64,000 bases of DNA from Sophora flavescens (lineage: Eukaryota; Streptophyta; Magnoliopsida; Fabales; Fabaceae): positions 10,072,047-10,136,046 of the forward strand of contig CM061066.1 of the NCBI GenBank assembly GCA_030762895.1, given 5' to 3'. Below, piece after piece: positions 35,501 to 47,700 of this stretch. The number at the start of each line of letters is the position of its first letter. Position 1 is the first letter of the stretch. Made by a program: the position numbers and the translations under genes. Below the pieces are notes generated by a model. The model did not search any database, was not told the DNA's origin, and saw only the letters and a list, made by a program, of their open reading frames with translations.

Positions 35501-36591
35501 GGTTTTAGGCTTTGGATAGGGTTTAGGGTTAAAAATAGGGTTTCGGTCAAATTAGGGTTACGGAGGTTCGATTGGGGTTTGAGTCCAAGATTAGGTTTTC
35601 GGTTCGTGAGGTTGTGTTTAATTAGGGTTTAGGGTGGGTGGGTTCGGGTTGAATTAGGGTTTTGAGTTAAAAGGGTTTGGGACAAAAATAGAGTTGGAAG
35701 TAGGGTTTTGGTTCAAATTGGGTTAGGATCAAAATTAGGGTTTTGAGCTTTGGAATAGGTTTGGGTTAAAAATCCAGTTTTGTGTCTAGAAATTAGGGTT
35801 TGGTGGAATTTGTTTTGGGTGAAAAATTAGGGTGGGTAATAGTTGAGTTAAGTTCAAGGTTTGGGGTTTTGGGTCAACATTAGGGTTTAAGTTTGGATCG
35901 GTGAGTGGGTCAAATACGGTTTGGTCGAGTGGGATTTGGGTCAAAAATAGGGTTAGAATTAGGGTTTTGGGGTCTAAATTAGGGTTAGAGTTAGGTTTTA
36001 GGTCTAAGTTGGGGTTTTGGGTTAAATTTAGGGTTCGGTCTTAAGTTTAGGGTTGAAGTCAAGAATTTAGGGTTTGAGTTAAAAATTAGGGTTTTGGACA
36101 AAAATAGGGTTAGAATTGGGATTTGGTTTGGTTGGAATTCAAAAATTGGGTTTGGGCTTTGGAGTGGGTTTTGGGTCAGATTTCGGTTTTTGCTCAAGTG
36201 AAGTGGGGTTTAGGTTTGGATTAATGTTGTGTATAGGTGAGGCTGCAGGTTATAATTTGGGTTTGGGTCGGGTTGCGGTTGGCTCAAAGTGGGTTTAGGG
36301 GTTTGAATTGGGGTTTTGGGTAAATTAGGGTTACGGTCAAATTTAGGGTTTGGGTCAACATTGGGTTTAGGGTTTTGGTGGGTTGAAGTTTAAATAGGGT
36401 TTTGGGTCAAAAATAGGAGTTAGGATAGGTTTCGCGTTAAGTGGGGTTTTGGAGTGAATAGGGTTCTTGGTCCATTGGGGTTTAGGGTAAATATAGGTTA
36501 GTACGGTTTGGGTGAGAGGGTTTGGGTCAAATTAGGGCTTTGGGTTATTTTAGGTCAAGTGCCTTTTAGGTCAGAAATTGTGTCAACTTTG

Positions 36592-38782
36592 GAGTTGAGA
36601 AATGGGTTTGAAAAAATAGGTTTGAGTTTGGGCGATTTTGGAGTCAAGTGGGTTTAGGTCAAGGGTAGGAGTTTGTGTGAAGGTTTTGAGTTAAGATTTT
36701 GGGTAAAGGAGTTTGGAATCGGTTTCACGTTAAAGTGAGGTTTAGAAGTTCAAAATAGGGTTGGGTCAGTGGGAGTTACGGGTCAAAAGGGTTGAAGTGA
36801 GTTTTGGATCGAAGTGGGGTTTTGGGTCTAGGGTAGGACTTTGGGTTGTTTTACGTCAAGATTTCGGTTTTGAATCCCAAGTGGGTTTTGGGTCAAGTGG
36901 GGTTTAGGGTTTGAGAGGGTTTTGAGTAATAATGGGGTTTTGGACAAAATAGGGTTAAATTAGGGTTTTGGTTCAAATTTAGGGTTAGGCTTTGAATTAG
37001 GGTTTAGGGTTAAAAATAGGTTTGGGTCGAATTTGGGGTTCAGGGTTAGATTTAGGGTTTTGGAGTCAGAGTTAGGTTTTCGGTTTAGTTAGGGTTGTGT
37101 TAAATTTGGGTTTAGGATCAAAAGTGGGTTTCGGGTTGGAGTGGGGTTTTGAGTAAGAGTTTTGGGATAAAAAATAGAGTTAGAATTAGGGTTTGGTTCA
37201 AATTTAAGGTTTAGGATCAAAAATTAGGGTTTAGGCTTTGAATTAGAAGTTTTAGGTTAAAGAGTGGGTTTGTTTCTAAGTGGGTTTTGGGTGAAATTTG
37301 GGTTTGGGTGAAAGTTGTGCTGACAGGTAATAAGTTGGGTTGCGGGTCCAAATTTGGGGTTTGGGTCAACATTAGGTTTAGGATTTGGGGCGGTTGTGTG
37401 GGTCAAGTTACGGTTTTGGGCGAAATAGGTTTGGGTCAAAAATAGGGTTAGAATTGGGGTTTTGGGGTCTAGAGTGGGTTAGAATTGGGTTTTGGGTCTA
37501 GGGTGGGGGTTGGGGTTAAATTTAGGGTTGTCTTAAATTTAGGTTTAGAGTCAAATTTAGGGTTTTGGTTAGAGTTAGGGTTTTGGACAAAAATAGGGTT
37601 AGAGTTAGGTTTTGATTGATTAGGGTCAAGTAGGGTTTAGGCTTTGAATTAGGGTTTTGGGTCAGATTTCGGTTTGCTCAAAGTGAGGTTAGGGTTTGAG
37701 TGAATGTTTTGTGTGTGGGGCTACGGGTTATAATTTGGGTTTTGGGTCAAAATTTGGGTTGGCTTACGGGGGGTTTTAGGGTTTGAATTAGGGTTTTGGG
37801 TAAGTTAGGGTTACGGGTCCAATTTGGGGTTTGGGTCCAACATTAGGGTTTAGGGTTTGAATTTGGGTTGAGTTTAAAATAGGGTTTTGGGTCAAAAATA
37901 GGGTTAGAAAAAGTAGGGTTTGCGTTAAGAATGAGGGTTTTGGGTGAATGGGGTTCTTGATCATTGGGGTTTAGGGTAAAAATAGGCTTTGAATTAGGGT
38001 TTTGGAGTGGTGGGTTTGGTGAAGTAGTGCTCACGGTAATAAGTTGGAGTTGGGTCAAATTTAGGGTTTTGGGTCAACATTAGGGTTTAGGATTTGGAGT
38101 CGGTGTGGGGTCAAAGTCGGTTTGGGCAAGTGGAGTTTTGGGTCAAGAATGGGTTAGAATTAGGGTTTTGGGGTCTAAGTGGGGTTAGAGGTAGGTTTTG
38201 GGTTAAGTAGGGTTTGGGTTGAGTTGGGGTTACGTCTTAGAGTTAGGGTTTTGAGTCAAAATTTGGGGTTTTGGATTAAAGTAGGGTTTTTAGACAAAAA
38301 TAGGGTTAGGAGTAGGGTTTTGGTTGATTAGGGTCAGAAGTGGGTTTAGGCTTTGAATTAGGGTTTTGGGTCAAAATTTGGTTTTTGCTCCAAAAGTGGG
38401 TTTAGAGTTTGAATTAATGTTGTGTCGAGTGGGACTCCGGGTTATAATTTGGGTTTGGGTCAAATTTGGGTTTGCTCAAAGAGTGGGTTTTAGGAGTTTG
38501 AATTAGGGTTTGGGTAGATTAGGGTTACGGGTCAAGGTTAGGATTTTGAAGTCCACATTAGGGGTTAGGGTTGTTGGGTTGAGTTTAAAATAGGTTTTGG
38601 GTCAAAATAGGATTAGAATTGGGGTTTTGCGTTAGAGGGTGTAGGGTGAAAATAGGGTTCTTGGTCAGTTTGGGGTTTGGGGTAAAAAATGGGTTGAGTG
38701 GGGTTTTGGGTGAGTGGGGTTTGGGGTCAAGTGAGGCTTTGGTTATTTTGGGTCCAAGATTTTGTTTGGGGGTCAAAATAGT
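36592..38782 (+). repeat. Over-long interval containing an extra partial 1.64 kb unit
   Basis: The GTCGAC-equivalent anchors are 2191 bp apart here, while neighbours are 1494 and 1544 bp apart. Two other landmarks appear twice in the interval at about 710 bp spacing: the GTGCT..GGTAATAAG word (37316 and 38026) and the GGTTATAATTT word (about 37718 and 38430). After the TAGGGTAAAAATAGG word near 37971-37988 the text jumps to the segment that precedes GTGCTC..GGTAATAAG, skipping about 0.8 kb including the expected GTCGAC. One unit is thus internally deleted. Unequal exchange and a misjoin in corrupted sequence are both possible. Confidence 0.7.
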
Positions 38783-41700
38783 GTGACTTTGAGTTGAAAA
38801 TGGTTTTGGGAAAATGGGGTTTCGAGTTGGTGCGATTTTGGGTCAAGTTGGGTTTTGGGAAGTGGGGTTTTGTTTTAGGTTTGGTTTTGAGTTAAAAAAG
38901 GGTTTTACGTTAACCTAGGGTTAGGAAATGGGTTTTGCACGTTAAGTGAGGTTTAGGTTCAAAATAAGTCTTGGGTCAAATTTAGGGTTTGGGTCAAAGG
39001 TTCGGAGTTGGGTTTTGGATGGGGTGGGGTTTTGGGTCTAAGTTAGGGCTTTAGGTTATTTGCGTCAAGAATTCGGTTTGAATCCAAGTGGGTTTGGAGT
39101 CAAGGTTGGGGTTTAGGTTTGAATTAGGGTTTTGAGTAAAAAATAGGGTTTTGGGGACAAAATAGGGTTAGAATCGGGTTTCGGTTCGAATTTGGGGTTT
39201 AGGCTTTGAAGTGGGGTTTAGGGTTAAAAATGGGTTTCGGGTCAAATTTAGGGTTGGGTTAGGTTTGGGGTTTGGAGTCAAGAGTTTGGTTTTCGGTTAG
39301 AGTAGGGGTTACGTATTTGTGGGTTTAGGTCAAGAATTGGGTTTGGGTTGAATTAGGGTTGAGTTAAAAAAGGGTTTTGGACAAAAATAGAGTTAGAATT
39401 AGGGTTTTGGTTCAAATTTGAGGTTTAGGATCAAATTAGGGTTTAGGCTTTGAATTAGGGTTTTGGGTTAAAAATTCGGTTTGTGTCTAAATTAGGGTTT
39501 TGGAGTGGAATTTGGGTTTTGGGTGAAAATTAGTGCTCTGGGTAATAAGTTGGGTTAGGGGGTCAAATTTGGGGTTTGGGGTCAACATTAGGGTTTAGGA
39601 TTTGAATTCGGTGTGTGGGTCAAAGTACGGTTTTTGGTCAGGAGTGGGGTTTTGGGTCCAAAATAGGGTTAGAATTAGGGTTTTGGGGGGGCTAATTGGG
39701 GTTAGAATTAGGTTTTGGGTCTAAGTAGGGTTTTGGGTTAAATTTGGGTTCTGTCTTAGAATTTAGGGTTTGAGTCAAAATTTAGGGTTTTGAATTAAAA
39801 TTAGGGGTTTTGGACAAAAATAGGGTTGGAAGTAGGAGGTTTGGTTGATTTGGGGGTCAAAGTTAGGTTTAGGCTTTGAATTGGGGTTTTGGGTCAAAAT
39901 TTGGTTTTGCTCAGAGTGGGTTTAGGGTTGAATTGATGTTTGTGTCGAGTTGGAGCTCTGGGTTATAATTTGGGTTTTTGGGTCAAATTTCGGGTTTTGC
40001 TAGGTTTAAGGTTTGGGTGGGTTTTGGGTAAAGTGGGGTTACGGGTCAAGTTTGGGTTTTGAATCAACATTAGGGTTTAGGGTTTGAATTTGGGTTGAGT
40101 TTAAAATAGGGTTTAGGTAAAAATAGGGTTAGAAGTAGGGTTTTGCGTTAAAAGTGGGTTTTAGGTGAAAATAGGGTTCTTGGTCAAATTTAGGGTTTAG
40201 GGTAAAAATAGGGTTCGAATGGTTTGGGACATGGGGTTTGGAGTTGGATGGGGTTTTGGGTCAAGAGTAGGGCTTTGGGTTATTTTGGGTCAAGATTACG
40301 GTTTGGGTTTGGGGTCAAAAATAGGTGTCACTTTTGAGTTGAAAAATGGGTTTTAAGGAAAAAAATAGGGTTTCGAGTTTGGATTACGATTTTAGGTCAA
40401 GATTCGGGTTTTGGAGTCAAATTTAGGGTTTTGTGTTTGGATTTGGTTTTGAGTTAAAGGGGTTTTGGGTCAAAAATAGGGTTAGAATTAAGGTTTTGCG
40501 TTAAGATTGGGTTTAGGTTCAAAATAGGGTTGGGTCAAGTTGGGTTTTGGGTAAAAAAGGGTTTGAATTAGGGTTTTGGATCGAATTGGGGTTTAGGTCT
40601 AAGTTAGGGCTATAGGTTATTTTGCGTCAAAATTTGGTTTGGATCCAAATTAGGGTTTTGGGTCAAAATTAGGGTTTAGGGTTTGAATTAGGGTTTTGAG
40701 TAAAAATAGGGTTTTGGGACAAAAATAGGGTTAGAATTGGGGTTTTGGTTCAAATTTAGGGTTTAGGCTTTTAATTAGGGTTTAGGGTTAAAAATAGGGT
40801 TTGGTCAAATTTAGGGTTGCGGTTAAAGTTGGGGTTTTGGGTCCAATTAGGTTTTCGGGTTAAAATTAGGGTTAGTGTTAAATTTAGGGTTTGGGGTCAA
40901 AATTTGGGTTTGGGTTGAATTAGGGTTTTGAGTTAAAAAAAGGTTTTGGGACAAAAATAGAGTTAGAATTAGGGTTTGGTTCAAATTTAAGGTTGAGGAT
41001 CAAGATGGGGTTTAGGCTTTGAATTAGAGTTTTGGGTTAAAAATTCGGTTTGTGTCTAAATTGGGGTTTTGGGTGAAATTTGGGTTTTGGGTCAAAGTTG
41101 GTGCTATGGGTAATAAGTTGGGTTAAGGTCAAATTTAGGGTTTTGGGTCAACATTAGGGTTTAGGATTTGAATTCGGTGTTTGGGTCAAGGTTACGGTTT
41201 TGAGTCGAGTGGGAGTTTTAGGTCAAAAATAGGGTTAGAATTAGGGTTTTGGGGTCTAAGTTAGGGTTAGAAGTGGGTTTTGGGTCTAGAGTTGGGGTTT
41301 TGGGTTAAGTTTGGGGTTCTGTGTTAAATTTGGGTTTGGAGTCAAAATTTAGGGTTTGGATTAAAGTTGGGGTTTTGGACAAAAATAGGGTTAGAGTTGA
41401 GGTTTTGGTTTGAATTTGGGGTTTGAGGGTTAGGTTAGGGTTTAGGCTTTGGATTAGGGTTTTGGGTCAAAATTTGGTTTTGCTCAAAATTAGGGTTTAG
41501 GGTTTGAATTAATGTTTTGTGTCAAAGTAGGGCTCTGGTTATAATTTGGGTTTTGGGTCAAAATTTGAGTTTGGCTCAAAAGTGGGTTTTAGGGTTTGAA
41601 TTAGGGTTTTGTGTAAAAGTGGGGGTTAGGGTCAAATTTTGGGTTTTGGGTCAACATTAGGGTTTAGGGTTTGAATTTGGGTTGAGTTTAAAATAGGGTT

Positions 41701-44700
41701 TTGGGTCAAAAATAGGGTTAGAATTAGGGTTTTGCGTTAAAATTAGGGTTTTGGGTCGAAAATAGGGTTCTTGGTCAAATTTAGGGTTTAGGGTAAAAAA
41801 TAGGGTTGGAGTAGGGTTTGGGATCAAAAGTAGGGTTTTGGGTGGAGTGGGTTTTGGGTCAAAATTAGGGCTTTGGGTTATTTTGGGTCAAGATTAGGTT
41901 TGAGGTCCAAATTGGGTTTTGGGTCAAAAATAGGTGTCGACTTTGAGTTGAAAAATGGGTTTTGTGACAAAAATAGGGTTTAGGGTTTGAATTACGATTT
42001 TGGGTCAAGATTCGGGTTTTGGGTCAAATTTGGGTTTGTGTTTGAATTTGGTTTTGAGTTAAAAGGGTTTTGGGTCAAAAATAGGGTTAGAGTGGGTTTT
42101 GCGTTAAAATTAGGGTTTAGGTTCAAAATAGGGTTAGGTCAGTTTAGGGTTTTGGGTAAAAAGGTTGAGTAGGGTTTTGGATCGAGAATTGGGGTTTTGG
42201 GTCTAAGTTGGGCTATGGGTTATTTTGCGTCAAAATTTGGTTTTGGATCCAAAGTGGGATTTTGGGTCAAAATTAGGGTTTAGGAGTTTGAATTAGGGTT
42301 TTGAGTAAAAAATAGGGTTTTGGGACAAAAATAGGGTTAGAATTAGGGTTTGGTTCAAATTTAGGGTTTAGGCTTTTAATTAGGGTTTAGGGTTAAAAAT
42401 AGGGTTTGGGTCAAATTTAGGGTTAGGTTAAATTTAGGGTTTTGGGTCAAAATTTAGGTTTTGGGTTAAAGTTAGGGTTGTGTTAGAATTTAGGGTTTAG
42501 GGTCAAAAATTTGGGTTTGGGTTGAATTGGGGTTTTGAGTTAAAAAAGGGTTTTGGGACAAAAATAGAGTTAGAATTAGGGTTTTGGTTCAAATTTAGGT
42601 TGAGGATCAAAATTAGGGTTTAGGCTTTGAATTAGAGTTTTGGGTTAAAAATTCGGTTTTGGGTCTAAATTAGGGTTTTGGGTCGAATTTGGGTTTTGGG
42701 TCAAAGTTAGTGCTCTGGTAATAAGTTGGGTTGGGTCAAATTTAGGGTTTTGGGTCAACATTAGGGTTTAGGATTTGGATTCGGTGTTTGGGTCAAGATT
42801 CGGTTTTGAGTCGAGAGTGGGATTTGGGTCAAAAATAGGGTTAGAATTAGGGTTTTGGGGTCTAAATTAGGGTTAGAATTAGGTTTTGGGTCTAAATTAG
42901 GGTTTTGGGTTAAATTTAGGGTTCTGTGTTAAATTTAGGGTTTAGAGTCAAAATTTAGGGTTTTGGATTAAAATTGGGTTTGGACAAAAATAGGGTTAGA
43001 AGTGGGGTTTTGGTTGATTTAGGGTTTTGATTAAAATTAGGGTTTAGGCTTTGAATTAGGGTTTTGGGTCAAAATTTGGTTTTGCTCAAAAGTGGGGTTT
43101 AGGGTTTGAATTAATGTTTTGTGTCAAAGTTAGGGCTCTGGGGTTATAATTTGGGTTTTGGGTCAAAATTTGGGTTTGGCTCAAGATTAGGTTTTAGGTG
43201 TTGAATTAGGGTTTTTTGTAAAAATTAGGGTTCTGGGTCAAATTTAGGGTTTTGGGTCAACATTAGGGTTTAGGGTTTGAATTTGGGTTGAGTTTAAAAT
43301 AGGGTTTTGGGTCAAAAATAGGGTTAGAATTAGGGTTTTGCGTTAAAATTAGGGTTTTGGGTCGAAAATAGGGTTCTTGGTCAAATTTAGGGTTTAGGGT
43401 AAAAAAATAGGGTTGGAATTAGGGTTTGGGATCAAAGTTGGGGTTTGGGTCAGAATTGGGGTTTTGGGTCAAGGTTAGGGCTTTGGGTTATTTTGGGTCA
43501 AGATTACGGTTTTGGGTCCAAATTAGGGTTTTGTGTCAAAAATAGGTGTCGACTTTTGAGTTGAAAAATGGTTTTTGGGACAAAAATAGGGTTTCGGTTT
43601 TGAATTACGATTTTGGGTCAAAATTCGGGTTTTGGGTCAAATTTAGGGTTTTGTGTTTGAATTTGGTTTTTGAGTTAAAAAGAGGGTTTTGGGTCAAAAA
43701 TAGGGTTAGAATTAAGGTTTTGCGTTAAAATTAGGGTTTAGGTTCAAAATAGGGTTCTGGGTCAAATTTAGGGTTTTGGGTAAAAAAGGGTTCGAATTAG
43801 GGTTTTGGATCGAATTAGGGGTTTTGGGTCTAAATTAGGGCTATGGGTTATTTTGCGTCAAAATTTGGTTTTGGATCAAATTAGGATTTTGGGTCAAGGT
43901 TAGGGTTTAGGGTTTGAATTAGGGTTTTGAGTAAAAATAGGGTTTTGGGACAAAAATAGGGTTTAGAATTAGGGTTTCGGTTCAAATTTAGGGTTTAGGC
44001 TTTTAATTAGGGTTTAGGGTTAAAAATAGGGTTTCGGGTCAAATTTAGGGTTCTCGGTTAAATTTAGGGTTTTGGGTCAAAATTTAGGTTTTTGGGTTAA
44101 AATTAGGGTTCTGTGTTAAATTTAGGGTTTAGGGTCAAAATTTGGGTTTCGGGTTGAATTGGGGTTTTGAGTTAAAAAAAGGGTTTTGGGACAAAAATAG
44201 AGTTAGAATTAGGGTTTTGGTTCAAATTTAAGGTTTAGGATCAAAATTAGGTTTTATGCTTTGAATTAGAGTTTTGGGTTAAGAATTCGGTTTTGTGTCT
44301 AAATTAGGGTTTTGGGTGGAATTTGGTTTTGGGTCAAAATTAGTGCTCTGGGTAATAAGTTGGGTTAGGGTCCAAATTTAGGGTTTTGGGTCAACATTAG
44401 GGTTTAGGATTTGAATTCGGTGTTTGGGTCAAGATTACGGTTTTGGGTCGAGTGAGAGTTTTGGGTCAAAAATAGGGTTAGAATTAGGGTTTTGGGGTCT
44501 AAATTAGGGTTAGAATTAGGTTTTGGGTCTAAATTAGGGTTTTGGGTTAAATTTAGGGTTCTGTGTTAAATTTAGGGTTTAGAGTCAAAATTTAGGGTTT
44601 TGGATTAAAATTAGGGTTTTTGGACAAAAATAGGGTTAGAATTAGGGTTTTGGTTCAGATTTAGGGTTTTTGATTAAAATTAGGGTTTAGGCTTTGAATT

Positions 44701-47700
44701 AGGGTTTTGGGTCAAAATTTCGGTTTTTGCTCAAAATTAGGGTTTAGGGTTTGAATTAATGTTTTGTGTCAGAATTAGGGCTCTGGGTTATAATTTGGGT
44801 TTTGGGTCAAAATTTCGGGTTTGGCTCAAAATTAGGTTTTAGGGTTTGAATTAGGGTTTTGTGTAAAAATTAGGGTTCTGGGTCAAATTTAGGGTTTTGG
44901 GTCAACATTAGGGTTTAGGGTTTGAATTTGGGTTGAGTTTAAAATAGGGTTTTGGGTCAAAAATAGGGTTAGAATTAGGGTTTTGCGTTAAAATTAGGGT
45001 TTTGGGTCGAAAATAGGGTTCTTGGTCAAATTTAGGGTTTAGGGTAAAAAATAGGGTTCGAATTAGGGTTTGGGATCAAAATTAGGGTTTTGGGTCAGAA
45101 TTAGGGTTTTGGGTTATTTTGGGTCAAGATTACGGTTTTGGGTCCAAATTAGGGTTTTGGGTCAAAAATAGGTGTCGACTTTTGAGTTGAAAAATGGGTT
45201 TTGGGACAAAAATAGGGTTTCGGGTTTGAATTACGATTTTGGGTCAAAATTCGGGTTTTGGGTCAAATTTAGGGTTTTGTGTTTGAATTTGGTTTTTGAG
45301 TTAAAAAGAGGGTTTTGGGTCAAAAATTGGGTTAGAATTAAGGTTTTGCGTTAAAATTAGGGTTTAGGTTCAAAATAGGGTTAGGTCAAATTTAGGGTTT
45401 TGGGTAAAGGGTTCGAATTAGGGTTTTGGATCGGAATTAGGGTTTTGGGTCTAAGTTAGGGCTATGGGTTATTTTGCGTCAAAATTTGGTTTTGGATCCA
45501 AATTAGGATTTTGGGTCAAAATTAGGGTTTAGGAGTTTGAATTAGGGTTTTGAGTAAAAAATAGGGTTTTGGGACAAAAATAGGGTTAGAATTAGGGTTT
45601 CGGTTCAAATTTAGGGTTTAGGGTTTTAATTAGGGTTTAGGGTTAAAAATAGGGTTTGGTCAAATTTAGGGTTAAGGTTAAATTTAGGGTTTTGGGTCAA
45701 AATTTAGGTTTTGGGTTAAAATTAGGGTTACGTGTTAAATTTAGGGTTTAGGGTCAAGAATTTGGGTTTCGGGTTGAATTGGGGTTTGAGTTAAAAAAGG
45801 GTTTTGGGACAAAAATAGAGTTAGAATTAGGGTTTTGGTTCAAATTTAGGTTTAGGATCAAAATTAGGGTTTAGGCTTTGAATTAGAGTTTTGGGTTAAA
45901 AATTCGGTTTGTGTCTAAATTAGGGTTTTGGGTGGTTTGGGTTTTGGGTCAAAATTAGTGCTCTGGGTAATAAGTTGGGTTAGGGTCAAATTTAGGGTTT
46001 TGGGTCAACATTAGGGTTTAGGATTTGAATTCGGTGTTTGGGTCAAGGTTACGGTTTTGGGTCGAAATTAGAGTTTTGGGTCAAAAATAGGGTTAGAATT
46101 AGGGTTTTGGGGTCTAAATTAGGGTTAGAATTAGGTTTTGGGTCTAGATTAGGGTTTTGGGTTAGATTTAGGGTTACGTGTTAAATTTGGGGTTTAGAGT
46201 CAAAATTTAGGGTTTTGGATTAAAATTAGGGTTTTGGACAAAAATAGGGTTAGAATTAGGGTTTTGGTTGAGGGATTTAGGGTTTTGGTTAAAATTAGGG
46301 TTTAGGCTTTGAATTAGGGTTTTGGGTCAAAATTTCGATTTTTGCTCAAAATTAGGGTTTAGGGTTTGAATTAATGTTTTGTGTCAGAATTAGGGCTCTG
46401 GGTTATAATTTGGGTTTTGGGTCAAAATTTCGGTTTTGGCTCAAAATTAGGTTTTAGGGTTTGAATTAGGGTTTTGTGTAAAAATTAGGGTTCTGGGTCA
46501 AATTTAGGGTTTTGGGTCAACATTAGGGTTTAGGGTTTGAATTTGGGTTGAGTTTAAAATAGGGTTTTGGGTCAAAAATAGGGTTAGAATTAGGGTTTTG
46601 CGTTAAAATTAGGGTTTTGGGTCGAAAATAGGGTTCTTGGTCAAATTTAGGGTTTAGGGTAAAAATAGGGTTCGAATTAGGGTTTGGGATCAAAATTAGG
46701 GTTTTGGGTCAGAATTAGGGTTTTGGGTCAAAATTAGGGCTTTGGGTTATTTTGGGTCAAGATTACGGTTTTGGGTCCAAATTAGGGTTTTGGGTCAAAA
46801 ATAGGTGTCGACTTTTGAGTTGAAAAATGGGTTTTGGGACAAAAATAGGGTTTCGGGTTTGAATTACGATTTTGGGTCAAAATTCGGGTTTTGGGTCAAA
46901 TTTAGGGTTTTGTGTTTGAATTTGGTTTTTGAGTTAAAAAGAGGGTTTTGGGTCAAAAATAGGGTTAGAATTGAGGTTTTGCGTTAAAATTAGGGTTTAG
47001 GTTCAAAATAGGGTTCTGGGTCAAATTTAGGGTTTTGGGTAAAAAAAAGGGTTCGAATTAGGGTTTTGGATCAGAATTAGGGTTTTGGGTCTAAATTAGG
47101 GCTATGGGTTATTTTGCGTCAAAATTTCGGTTTTGGATCCAAATTAGGATTTTGGGTCAAAATTAGGGTTTAGGGTTTGAATTAGGGTTTTGAGTAAAAA
47201 ATAGGGTTTTGGGACAAAAATAGGGTTAGAATTAGGGTTTCGGTTCAAATTTAGGGTTTAGGCTTTTAATTAGGGTTTAGGGTTAAAAATAGGGTTTCGG
47301 GTCAAATTTAGGGTTAAGGTTAAATTTAGGGTTTTGGGTCAAAATTTAGGTTTTGGGTTAAAATTAGGGTTCTGTGTTAAATTTAGGGTTTAGGGTCAAA
47401 ATTTGGGTTTCGGGTTGAATTGGGGTTTTGAGTTAAAAAAAGGGTTTTGGGACAAAAATAGAGTTAGAATTAGGGTTTTGGTTCAAATTTAAGGTTTAGG
47501 ATCAAAATTAGGGTTTAGGCTTTGAATTAGAGTTTTGGGTTAAAAATTCGGTTTTGTGTCTAAATTAGGGTTTTGGGTCAGAATTTGGGTTTTGGGTCAA
47601 AATTAGTGCTCTGGGTAATAAGTTGGGTTTAGTGTCAAAATTAGGGGTTTGGGTCTCCATTAGGGTTTAGGATTTGGATTCGGTGTTTGGGTCAGAATTA

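Larger units (their letters stand above)
30950..41900 (+). repeat. Corrupted left part of the 1.64 kb array
   Basis: The 1.64 kb unit order is fully recognisable, but unit lengths are only 1477-1494 bp at 32.1-36.6 kb and recover to 1544, 1609 and 1612 bp towards 43.5 kb. Typical changes against clean copies are AATTAGGG to GAGTGGGG, TCTGGG to ACGGG or AGGG, CAGAATT to CGAGT, and shortened A or T runs. Because the changes follow local context and fade gradually to the right, declining consensus quality towards the contig end is the favoured explanation. Confidence 0.75.

Noticed and set aside
35991..38776. Several minus-strand open frames rich in N, P, K and T (35991-36197, 37257-37439, 37843-38058, 38585-38776).
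   Set aside because: NPKP-type peptides are what the reversed monomer encodes in any frame that escapes a stop. No conservation between copies.
45172..45354. Recurrent 60-codon open frame beginning MSTFELKNGF, once per clean 1.64 kb unit (also at 43546, 46805, 50077, 51723, 56640, 58274, 61546).
   Set aside because: It starts with GTG, not ATG, has satellite-like composition (repeated GF, KNR, FWVK words from the monomer translated in rotating frames), and recurs only because the copies are near-identical. Other copies are frameshifted without any sign of selection.
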